A DNA stretch of 64,000 bases, from contig CAXBLT010000008.1 in assembly GCA_963976795.1 (NCBI GenBank), positions 49,879 to 113,878 on the forward strand, given 5' to 3'. The notes under the pieces were generated by a model. The model did not search any database. It saw only the letters and a list, made by a program, of their open reading frames with translations, and was not told the DNA's origin. A program made the position numbers and the translations under genes. The stretch comes from UBA7359 sp963976795. Its GTDB lineage: Bacteria; Pseudomonadota; Gammaproteobacteria; Eutrophobiales; Eutrophobiaceae. This document shows positions 35,884 to 42,551 of this stretch, one piece after another. Numbering within the stretch: the stretch's first letter is position 1; each line of letters starts with the position of its first letter.

Positions 35884-36969
35884 ATGACTATATTACTCAA
35901 CCCCGGACCCGTTGTTCTAAGCGAACGCGTAAGACAAGCACTAACAAAACCCGATCTCTGCCATCGAGAGCAGGAATTCATTGATCTACAAAACAAGATC
36001 AAAACCGATCTGTTAAACGTCTATCAACTTCCCTCAGACCGGTGGGCAAGCATTGTCTTTACCGGTTCTGGCACCTCGGCAATGGAAGCCATGATGACCA
36101 GCCTTGTGCCTGCACATGGCAAGGTATTAATTATTGAAAATGGTGTCTATGGTGAGCGCTTAAGCTATATAGCTAAAACGCATGATATCGATCACGTCGT
36201 ACTACATCATGAATGGGGTGAAGAGATTGATCTCTCCAAACTGGAAGGAGAGCTACAGTACCACGAAGAGCTATCCCATGTTGCCGTGGTACATCACGAG
36301 ACCACAACCGGTCGTTTAAATAACATCGATGCCATTGCAGAACTCTGTAATAAACACGGCAACGTCCCACTATTGCTTGATGCCGTCAGTAGTTTTGGCG
36401 CAGAAGAAATAAAATTCAAAGACTGGAATCTCGCGGCCTGTGCCGCAACGGCCAATAAATGTTTACACGGTGTCCCCGGCACATCATTTGTCATTGCTAA
36501 TAGAGAGGCCATGTCGCAGATGTCGGCAACCCCTGCCCGCACACTCTATCTCGATCTTGTGACCTATCTAAAACTACAAGACAACAACGGCACACCGTTT
36601 ACTCAGTCAATACAAACCTTCTATGCCTTGGCCGAGGCATTAGATGAATTAAACGATGCCGGTGGTTGGCAAGAACGCCACAAACAATACTGGCAAAGAA
36701 TGGACATCGTGCGCGATGGTTTACAAAAATTAAACATCAAAGCCACACTTGAACGCAACGAAACCTCCTGTGTACTAAACTCATTCCCACTACCTGAGGG
36801 TATTAGTTACGAAGAACTTCACGACAAACTAAAAGCCGCAGGCTTTGTGATCTACGCAGGCCAAGGTGGCTTTGCCAAGTCACTATTCCGTATCTCTTGC
36901 ATGGGTGACATTAGTGATAGTGATATGGAACGGTTTATTGATGAAATGGGAACTATCGTTAATTCCTAA
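35884..36969 (+). CDS. phnW: 2-aminoethylphosphonate-pyruvate transaminase-like (PhnW/AepZ type)
   Basis: PLP-dependent class V aminotransferase that interconverts phosphonoacetaldehyde and 2-aminoethylphosphonate. Evidence: ILLNPGPVVLSERVRQAL at the start, FTGSGTSAMEAMM, HHETTTGRLNNI, LLLDAVSSFGAEEI (PLP Asp) and ATANKCLHGVPGTSFV holding the PLP lysine. In catabolic clusters PhnW pairs with PhnX or PhnY/A; here it is with PEP mutase and decarboxylase, so it works in the synthetic direction. No transferase to attach the product follows; the operon ends here and hairpin repeats begin. Confidence 0.9.
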   Translation: MTILLNPGPVVLSERVRQALTKPDLCHREQEFIDLQNKIKTDLLNVYQLPSDRWASIVFTGSGTSAMEAMMTSLVPAHGKVLIIENGVYGERLSYIAKTHDIDHVVLHHEWGEEIDLSKLEGELQYHEELSHVAVVHHETTTGRLNNIDAIAELCNKHGNVPLLLDAVSSFGAEEIKFKDWNLAACAATANKCLHGVPGTSFVIANREAMSQMSATPARTLYLDLVTYLKLQDNNGTPFTQSIQTFYALAEALDELNDAGGWQERHKQYWQRMDIVRDGLQKLNIKATLERNETSCVLNSFPLPEGISYEELHDKLKAAGFVIYAGQGGFAKSLFRISCMGDISDSDMERFIDEMGTIVNS

Positions 36970-36973
36970 AGTC

Positions 36974-36993
36974 ATTCCCGTGACAACGGGAAT
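36974..36993. repeat. Short hairpin repeat (ATTCCCGT/ACGGGAAT)
   Basis: ATTCCCGT-GACA-ACGGGAAT, an 8-bp stem with a 4-nt loop, starting 5 nt after the phnW-like stop. It resembles the dispersed hairpin type (GTCATTCCCGC...GCGGGAATC) seen in many proteobacterial intergenic regions. No T run follows, so I do not call it an intrinsic terminator. Confidence 0.6.
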
Positions 36994-37052
36994 CTAGTGA
37001 ACTATATACTTCATTATTTTCTTTTCGACTTTGCTTTCCGTCTTTATGACGC

Positions 37053-37078
37053 CCTACTTTTCTTCAAAGAAAAGTAGG
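37053..37078. repeat. Perfect palindrome, 12-bp arms
   Basis: CCTACTTTTCTT, two loop bases, then AAGAAAAGTAGG: a perfect 12-2-12 inverted repeat. It resembles an AT-rich intergenic repeat found across gammaproteobacterial genomes (recollection of the type, not a search result). The rest of 36994-37150 shows no ORF of note. Confidence 0.6.
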
Positions 37079-37150
37079 CAAAAGAACCTCTCCCTAATAC
37101 CTTGGTCTCCGACTCCCCTCGTCATTCAATATCGACGGATTTAGAGTCAC

Positions 37151-37168
37151 TATAATTAGATCTCTAAT
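37151..37168 (+). promoter_or_regulatory. TATAAT box overlapped by a palindrome
   Basis: A perfect TATAAT at 37151-37156 overlaps the inverted repeat ATTAGA-TC-TCTAAT (37155-37168). No good -35 lies 16-18 nt upstream. A palindrome covering the -10 and start region suits a repressor site. A strong Shine-Dalgarno (AAGGAGG, 37184-37190) and a short ORF follow, so a transcript starting near 37163 is plausible. Confidence 0.45.
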
Positions 37169-37198
37169 CAACCATGTTGAAACAAGGAGGTTTTCATA

Positions 37199-37258
37199 AT
37201 GCTACTTTTCAACATCTATAATACATTAGTAGAAATGTGTTCCCTTATTCCCAGTTAA
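37199..37258 (+). CDS. Possible 19-codon leader peptide or small protein
   Basis: The ATG at 37199 follows a perfect Shine-Dalgarno (AAGGAGG) at 8-nt spacing, the best ribosome binding site I see in this part of the window. The ORF has 19 codons (starting MLLFNIYNTL) and ends 17 nt before the next gene, which has no ribosome binding site of its own. That fits translational coupling or a leader peptide. It is too short to judge by codon use. Confidence 0.4.
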   Translation: MLLFNIYNTLVEMCSLIPS

Positions 37259-37275
37259 ATGCCTAAATAAATATT

Positions 37276-37581
37276 ATGGAAACCACAAAGCATAACGGAA
37301 TTTTAATTGGGGTTTTATTTATTACATTACTTCTCGCCCCACAAGTATGGTGGTTTGCTTCGGGTAACATCCCAGCACCGGATATTCAGCAATGTGCATA
37401 TTTTATCCTTCTCGCCTGTCTTATGCTTTTGAGTTATTACCAGGAGAGCAAATCTTTCCTATTTCGTTGGGTTATGTGGTCACTCACTCATTTTCATTTT
37501 CCTAGAGGCAGATGGTTAGCTCTCCTATATTCAGTTTTATTTGTTTTGCTCGCATTTTGGCGCCTATCAAAATCTTTATGA
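37276..37581 (+). CDS. Small hypothetical membrane protein
   Basis: A 101-residue protein I do not recognise. It has three hydrophobic segments: about 8-29 (ILIGVLFITLLLAPQVWWFA), 40-55 (YFILLACLMLLSYY) and 80-97 (WLALLYSVLFVLLAFW), with a His/Arg-rich loop between the last two (THFHFPRGRW). The ATG has no Shine-Dalgarno and may be coupled to the 19-codon ORF upstream. The pattern is that of a real inner-membrane protein, not random sequence. Confidence 0.6.
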   Translation: METTKHNGILIGVLFITLLLAPQVWWFASGNIPAPDIQQCAYFILLACLMLLSYYQESKSFLFRWVMWSLTHFHFPRGRWLALLYSVLFVLLAFWRLSKSL

Positions 37582-37717
37582 AACATATAGCAATATGGCA
37601 ATTAATAAACAGCTTAAGATCGACACGCAAAAAATTAATAAGGAGAACAAGCAAAGACGTGCTACTGCACGCTACTTAACTTAGTATTCATCAAGCGCAA
37701 AAAACGAGGGTATAAAT

Positions 37718-38071
37718 ATGGCGTTAATAACAAATAGTCTTATTGGTCTTGTGGCTCTTCTGCATATTTACTTTCTTATCCTTGAAATGTTTCTTTGGGA
37801 CAAGCCCTTTGGTCTTAAAACGTTTGGCCATACGAAAGAAGCTGCCAGTGTCACTAAAGTACTGGCAATGAATCAGGGACTTTATAATGCCTTCCTTGCC
37901 GCTGGTTTAATCTGGGGTTTAATACTTGGCACTGCGGGGACCAACATCATTATCTTCTTTCTTAGCTGTGTGATCTTAGCCGGTCTATTTGGTGCGGCGA
38001 CAGCAAGTCGTAAGATTTTATTCATACAAGCAGCACCCGCTATTGTCGCACTTGTTTTAGTACTGCTCTGA
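37718..38071 (+). CDS. DUF1304 family membrane protein
   Basis: 117-residue, four-helix membrane protein of the DUF1304 family. It opens with the helix LIGLVALLHIYFLILEMFLW, followed by the conserved KPFGLKTFGHTKE and the NQGLYNAFLAAGLIWGL segment, then two more helices. GAGGG lies about 10 nt before the ATG. Function is unknown. It is followed by about 300 nt without a gene that holds the structured elements described below. Confidence 0.85.
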   Translation: MALITNSLIGLVALLHIYFLILEMFLWDKPFGLKTFGHTKEAASVTKVLAMNQGLYNAFLAAGLIWGLILGTAGTNIIIFFLSCVILAGLFGAATASRKILFIQAAPAIVALVLVLL

Positions 38072-38146
38072 TTCAGAACAAAGGGCTTAGCCTTACCCGT
38101 CAATTAACAAAGTTCGTTACAATTGATTTTAAACTCCCTTTTGGCT

Positions 38147-38253
38147 TGCCGAGGTGTTATTTTATTTCTCGGATGAGCTACATGGATGTAGCGAAAGCGC
38201 ATTAGGACAGGAGTCCGTATGCGCGTACCGTTAGAAATAAAAGAATGCCGAGG
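38147..38253. repeat. Structured element folding as a three-way junction
   Basis: Found in the gap between the DUF1304 and DUF2231 genes. An outer stem, TTTTATTTCT (38160-38169) with AGAAATAAAA (38233-38242), is extended inward by CGG (38170-38172)/CCG (38228-38230). Two inner hairpins follow: GCTACAT-GG-ATGTAGC (38177-38192) and GCGCAT...ATGCGC (38197-38224), capped by GGAC/GTCC. Joining strands are ATGA, GAAA and GTA. The octamer TGCCGAGG occurs at both ends (38147-38154 and 38246-38253) as a direct repeat. It carries no ORF. It looks like an intergenic repeat or structured RNA rather than decayed coding sequence. Confidence 0.65.
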
Positions 38254-38277
38254 GTATCCGCAGGACAAATCAATGGG

Positions 38278-38339
38278 CGGCCTTTTTCTTCGTTAGTTCT
38301 TTTTGGCCGCGCAAAAAGAAGTGACTCGCCACTAGGCGA
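38278..38339. repeat. Two further hairpins next to the three-way-junction element
   Basis: TTCTTTTT (38297-38304) pairs with AAAAAGAA (38313-38320); an alternative stem, CGGCC (38278-38282) with GGCCG (38305-38309), excludes it. A third hairpin is TCGCC-ACTA-GGCGA (38326-38339). Together with the element at 38147-38253 they fill most of the intergenic gap. Mutually exclusive stems are noteworthy, but I see no evidence for a riboswitch. Confidence 0.5.
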
Positions 38340-38371
38340 AATACTACTTAAAACTTATTAAGAATATAAAA

Positions 38372-38800
38372 TTAATCGCAAAATTTATTGTCTACCCCTA
38401 CCCCATATTCATAAACAAGTCTCCCTCCAAGGAAGCCAGTAACACAAAGACAAATAAATCCTGCAACAGACAATCCCACTTCCAATACTCCCACTTGCAC
38501 TAAAGTCTTTTCCTCAATTCGAAGGAATAAGCTGGATGCATATAAACCCCAGGTTATGACAACAAAAACAATATGCAGGTTAAGCACTTTCATAGCAGGA
38601 CTATCTGACTTGATCTTAAGCATATCAAATAAACCACCACCCATAGCAACAAGAGCCATTAATGTTCCTAAGGTTAAACATGCTCCCGTTACTTCGGATA
38701 AGCGTTCGCCATATTTAAAACTGAGAAGATCACCAACGGTGGCGAACGACCAAAATGCTACGGGGAAGTGGACTAATATTGGGTGTACCGGGTGTGACAT
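38372..38800 (-). CDS. DUF2231 membrane protein
   Basis: 142-residue inner-membrane protein of the DUF2231 family, recognised by its N-terminus MSHPVHPILVHFPVAFWSFATVGDLL, where the histidines are conserved and may bind metal or heme (inference). Four hydrophobic segments follow. Function is not known. It reads in the same direction as the small membrane gene upstream, 26 nt apart, so the two may be co-transcribed. Confidence 0.87.
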   Translation of the reverse strand: MSHPVHPILVHFPVAFWSFATVGDLLSFKYGERLSEVTGACLTLGTLMALVAMGGGLFDMLKIKSDSPAMKVLNLHIVFVVITWGLYASSLFLRIEEKTLVQVGVLEVGLSVAGFICLCVTGFLGGRLVYEYGVGVDNKFCD

Positions 38801-38826
38801 ATCAGGAAACTATTTATAGTTGTTTC

Positions 38827-39174
38827 TTATAATCCGAGAGCAACACTCAACAAAGTCAGAAACCCTGCTACTGCAACTCCACCATGGATCAAGACAACGC
38901 TTTTAGGTGCCAGCTTTCCTTTAAAATGAATTGAGGCGAGATAAAAACCACCAAGCGCAGCAATAACGAACAGGCCTAGTGCTGCTGTGATTCTTCCAAC
39001 TCCCGCCGCTTCATTAACTACGGTGAGTATTAACAAAACCAATCCTGTTGCACCTAATAACGCATGAACAATGGATATTGCCCATGGCGCCTGATGTCCG
39101 GTTAATATTTTTATTGCCAGAAACAACCCACCAACAGCGGTGATGGCAAACACAATAATTGAATACGTTAACAT
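38827..39174 (-). CDS. Small four-helix membrane protein
   Basis: 115 residues, four clear transmembrane helices (about 4-24, 31-52, 63-83 and 94-114) and short loops. A conserved-looking histidine (IVHALLGATGLVLL) lies in the second helix and another in the last loop (LIHGGVAVAGF). I cannot assign a family with confidence; it resembles uncharacterised small membrane proteins that sit with DUF2231 genes. It is divergent from the SufR-like regulator. Confidence 0.75.
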   Translation of the reverse strand: MLTYSIIVFAITAVGGLFLAIKILTGHQAPWAISIVHALLGATGLVLLILTVVNEAAGVGRITAALGLFVIAALGGFYLASIHFKGKLAPKSVVLIHGGVAVAGFLTLLSVALGL

Positions 39175-39290
39175 GAGACTCCTCCCTCTTTTATCTGAAA
39201 TTAAAAAACATGACTATACCATCATAAACATCTTTTACAATATATTTATGTTATTAATGATATTCTGCTAATTTATGCTAAAATGGGCAT

Positions 39291-39941
39291 ATGTCTGCTC
39301 TTTCAACCATAGGTCAACGCCAACAATTATTGCTAACGGCATTACAGCGTAGCGAAACAGGCTTAACTGCCGATGTTCTGGCAAAGGAACTGTCGATCTC
39401 CAGAAATGCCGTAATCCAACATATCGCCAGTCTTGAGGGTAATGGGTTTATTGAAAATTCTTCCTTATCAAGTACCGGCGGGAGACCGAGCCGTCTTTAT
39501 ACATTAACGGATCGGGGTCAGGAACTTTTTCCCAGACACTATGCCTTGTTTTCAAACTTATTGATCGACTGGATAAGACAAAAACTCGGAGATAAGAAAC
39601 TAAAAACCGGACTGATTGACCTTGGTAAACGAGTCGCTAAAGAATATCAGGGACGTGTAGATACTCACAGCACACTAACTAATAAAGTGAGTGAGGTTGC
39701 TAATATTATGCAAGAGTTGGGATACGATGCGTATGCCTCTAAAAAAACGGGGACTTCTCCTGAGATTGTCGCCAGCAATTGCATCTTCCACAAACTTGCT
39801 GAGGAATACCAGGATGTTTGCCAACTGGATTTAAGTCTTATGTCGACATTATTAGATGCGGATATCGAGCATAAAGAGTGCATGGTTAGAGGTGGTCAAT
39901 GCTGCAGGTTTAAGATATCAAAAAACAACAAGCCAAAATAA
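39291..39941 (+). CDS. SufR-like HTH regulator with cysteine cluster
   Basis: DNA-binding regulator of the COG2345 (SufR/ArsR-like) type. The N-terminal winged helix spans about 8-80 (LTADVLAKELSISRNAVIQHIASLEGNGFIE, then GGRPSRLYTLTDRG). The C-terminal half has cysteines C164, C177, C197, C204 and C205 (C-x12-C-x19-C-x6-CC), a layout consistent with an iron-sulfur cluster as in SufR. No suf genes are in the window. It is transcribed divergently from the small membrane genes, so those are the likely targets, or it regulates itself. The cluster is inferred from cysteine pattern only. Confidence 0.8.
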   Translation: MSALSTIGQRQQLLLTALQRSETGLTADVLAKELSISRNAVIQHIASLEGNGFIENSSLSSTGGRPSRLYTLTDRGQELFPRHYALFSNLLIDWIRQKLGDKKLKTGLIDLGKRVAKEYQGRVDTHSTLTNKVSEVANIMQELGYDAYASKKTGTSPEIVASNCIFHKLAEEYQDVCQLDLSLMSTLLDADIEHKECMVRGGQCCRFKISKNNKPK

Positions 39942-39943
39942 AC

Positions 39944-40369
39944 CTAACTGCTTACCTCCTCAATTTTTTTATTACTTTGTTCTTCTAATAAATCGAATAT
40001 TTTTTCAGACAACTTTTGCGGGTTAAATGGTTTCACAACATAGTGTTTAATCCCTAACTCAAGTGCTTCTGTGACATTGTCTGTTTGATCGTTGCCTGTC
40101 AGCAGTACGAAGGGTAAGTTTTTATATTTGTCATCGGCTTGCATGTGTTCAAAGAGCTGAATACCAGTCATATTAGGCATCATCCAGTCACAAATGATCA
40201 GATTAACCTTTTTACTTTTCATCAACTTCAATGCTTGTTGCCCATCGCCTGCTTCAATCAAACTGTTGAAGCCTTGAAGCCGCAGTGATGCCTTAATGGT
40301 GTGCCGCATTGAGGTCGAATCTTCGACGATCAGGATATTTTTTTTTGCTATCCTCGATGAAATTTTCAT
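39944..40369 (-). CDS. CheY-like single-domain response regulator
   Basis: Receiver domain of 141 aa with no output domain. The acidic pair E16-D17, the phosphoacceptor D61 (LIICDWMMPNMTG), the conserved T in FVLLTGN and K in HYVVKPFNP are present. Its promoter is a near-consensus sigma-28 site immediately upstream of the start, ending inside dxs. That places it in the motility regulon although no kinase lies beside it. A role in chemotaxis or flagellar control is inferred. Confidence 0.9.
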   Translation of the reverse strand: MKISSRIAKKNILIVEDSTSMRHTIKASLRLQGFNSLIEAGDGQQALKLMKSKKVNLIICDWMMPNMTGIQLFEHMQADDKYKNLPFVLLTGNDQTDNVTEALELGIKHYVVKPFNPQKLSEKIFDLLEEQSNKKIEEVSS

Positions 40370-40405
40370 CCGACTACAACCCTTTAAATCTAGAACTTAA
40401 AATAG

Positions 40406-40432
40406 ATATCGGCTGTAATTTAAAAGACTTAA
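40406..40432 (-). promoter_or_regulatory. Sigma-28 (FliA) promoter for the CheY-like gene
   Basis: Minus strand: TTAAGTCT (40432-40425), 11-nt spacer, GCCGATAT (40413-40406). It matches the cheV promoter element at 7 of 8 bases in each box, with identical spacing. The -35 overlaps the last codons of dxs. The predicted start leaves about 30 nt of leader. Confidence 0.75.
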
Positions 40433-42324
40433 GCGCTATTAACTACCCGCGCGATCTCGGATTCATCCATCTGTTCAGTAATAAAATCAAGGATGCCTTC
40501 ATAATCAAGTTTGGCGTCTCTCAACATGTCTTCTCTGGAACCGTGCTGCAATAGCCTGTCTGGTAAGCCATAGTTAGCGATCTTTTGTTTGATCCCTTGC
40601 GCAGCGATCGTTTCATTGACAGCTGCACCTGCTCCACCTGCAATGACATTCTCTTCGACAGTAATAATCAGATCATGCGCTCCGCAGATGTCGATGATAA
40701 GCATTTCATCAATAGGCTTAACAAAACGCATATTAACGATTGTGGCACCGAGTTCTTCTGCAATACGCTCGCAAGGTTCAACCATAGTGCCAAATGCCAA
40801 AATAGCCAAACCTTTACCCTTACGTCTGTATTCCGCCTTACCAATAGGTAATGCCTTCATTTCTGTATCTACTTCGATGCCCGGTCCTGTGCCACGCGGA
40901 TAACGAACAGCAGCAGGTTGATCAAGCTGGTAGCCGGTGTACAGCATCTGTCGACATTCATTCTCATCAGCAGGGGCCATAATCACCATGCCTGGCAAAC
41001 AACGCATGAAACTTAAATCATATGAGCCATTATGTGTGGGCCCATCGGCGCCAACACAACCGGCTCTGTCAATCGCGAAAAGCACCGGTAATTCCTGAAC
41101 AACGACATCATGTATCAATTGATCGTACGCGCGTTGTAAGAACGTCGAATAAATAGCAACAACGGGCTTTAAACCATCGCACGCCATGCCTGCAGCAACA
41201 GTGACACTATGTTGTTCAGCTATCGCGACATCAAAATATTTATCCGGATGTTCTTTTTCAAATTGAACCAGGCCCGAACCTTCGCGCATTGCGGGCGTTA
41301 TTGCCGCAAAACGGTGGTCTTGTTTCGCCATATCACAGGCCCAATCGCCGAAGACTTTACTATAGGTCGGACTCGATGCCGGTTTACCAGAAGGGATAAT
41401 GCCTTTATGTGGGTCAAACGGTGTTACGCCATGATATTTAACCGGATCGTCTTCCGCCGGTGCATAGCCTTTACCTTTTTTGGTGATGATGTGTAAAAAT
41501 TGTGGGCCTTTAAGCTCTTGAATATTCTTTAAGGTCGCGATTAAAGCATGTAAATCGTGTCCATCTATTGGCCCGATGTAGTTGAATCCAAATTCTTCAA
41601 ACAATGTACCAGGACTAATCATCCCTTTCACATGTTCTTCTGCACGCTTCGCGATCTCCAACGCACTAGGAATATTCGACAATACTTTCTTACTACTACT
41701 ACGTACGCTGGTATATAACTTTCCGGATAGTAATTGGGCAAAACGATTGGATAAGGCACCGACATTGGGTGAAATGGCCATATTGTTATCGTTCAAGATA
41801 ACCAATAGATCGCTATGCAAAGCGCCGGCGTGATTTAATGCCTCGAAAGCCATCCCGGCAGTAATGCTGCCATCACCTATAATCGCAACAGATTTTCGAT
41901 CAGAGCCTGTTCGCGCCGCTGCAATAGACATTCCCAGTGCGGCGCTGATAGAGGTGCTTGAATGACCGACACCAAAAGCGTCGTATTCACTCTCTCCACG
42001 TTTAGGAAACGGCGTTAAACCTTCCCATTGTCGAATACTGTGCAATTGATCTTTTCTGCCCGTCAGTATTTTGTGGATATAAGCCTGATGACCCACATCC
42101 CAAACCAGTCGATCTTCTGGTGTGTTATACAGATAATGTAGCGCCACAGTTAATTCAGTCACTCCAAGACTCGCTGCAAAGTGGCCACCACTCTTGCTTA
42201 CAGAGTGCAGCAAGAATAACCTGAGTTCTTCGACGAGCGACTCTAATTGCGACTCTGGCAGCTTTCTGAGGTCTGCGGGGCTACTTATCTGGTCTAAAAG
42301 AGGTGTGTTAATATCGTTATTCAT
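40429..42324 (-). CDS. dxs: 1-deoxy-D-xylulose-5-phosphate synthase
   Basis: First enzyme of the MEP isoprenoid pathway, condensing pyruvate and glyceraldehyde-3-phosphate with thiamine diphosphate. Evidence: GGHFAASLGVTELTVALHYL, the ThDP motif GDGSITAGMAFEALNHAG... NDNNMAIS, the transketolase-type central domain (FDVAIAEQHSVTVAAGMA, with catalytic E) and DRAGCVGADGPTHNGSYD. Length of 631 aa is normal. It is divergent from hpnH, which fits a shared isoprenoid/hopanoid theme: Dxs supplies the precursors of squalene. Confidence 0.96.
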   Translation of the reverse strand: MNNDINTPLLDQISSPADLRKLPESQLESLVEELRLFLLHSVSKSGGHFAASLGVTELTVALHYLYNTPEDRLVWDVGHQAYIHKILTGRKDQLHSIRQWEGLTPFPKRGESEYDAFGVGHSSTSISAALGMSIAAARTGSDRKSVAIIGDGSITAGMAFEALNHAGALHSDLLVILNDNNMAISPNVGALSNRFAQLLSGKLYTSVRSSSKKVLSNIPSALEIAKRAEEHVKGMISPGTLFEEFGFNYIGPIDGHDLHALIATLKNIQELKGPQFLHIITKKGKGYAPAEDDPVKYHGVTPFDPHKGIIPSGKPASSPTYSKVFGDWACDMAKQDHRFAAITPAMREGSGLVQFEKEHPDKYFDVAIAEQHSVTVAAGMACDGLKPVVAIYSTFLQRAYDQLIHDVVVQELPVLFAIDRAGCVGADGPTHNGSYDLSFMRCLPGMVIMAPADENECRQMLYTGYQLDQPAAVRYPRGTGPGIEVDTEMKALPIGKAEYRRKGKGLAILAFGTMVEPCERIAEELGATIVNMRFVKPIDEMLIIDICGAHDLIITVEENVIAGGAGAAVNETIAAQGIKQKIANYGLPDRLLQHGSREDMLRDAKLDYEGILDFITEQMDESEIARVVNSA

Positions 42325-42551
42325 TAATTATTTAAGTATAAAATTATTGCATTATGAATAGTGACAAAGAGGCATGCAAGAAGATCAATATTTTAGTGCT
42401 AAAAAGTAATAGCCGCGGCAATGTAAAAAATTAACTAAAACACAGACTGTACATTCACTCACACATCACTTATCTTGACGTGTTTTAGTGTCTCGGCACG
42501 GAAAATAACATCGAAAATCACTATCTAACTAAATAATCTGGAGTCGTTTTA

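Noticed and set aside
37595..37684. A 29-codon basic ORF (MAINKQLKID...) between the small membrane gene and DUF1304
   Set aside because: No Shine-Dalgarno and no supporting context; too short to call, although the position between two genes is suggestive.
38147..38253. Active hammerhead ribozyme
   Set aside because: Position 4 of the core is G rather than U, stem III is followed by an extra G, and the CGG/CCG pairing competes with the core. Reported instead as a structured repeat.
36970..38371. CRISPR array or IS fragment in the repeat-rich intergenic regions
   Set aside because: There are no regularly spaced direct repeats and no terminal inverted repeats flanking a transposase; the elements are single hairpins.
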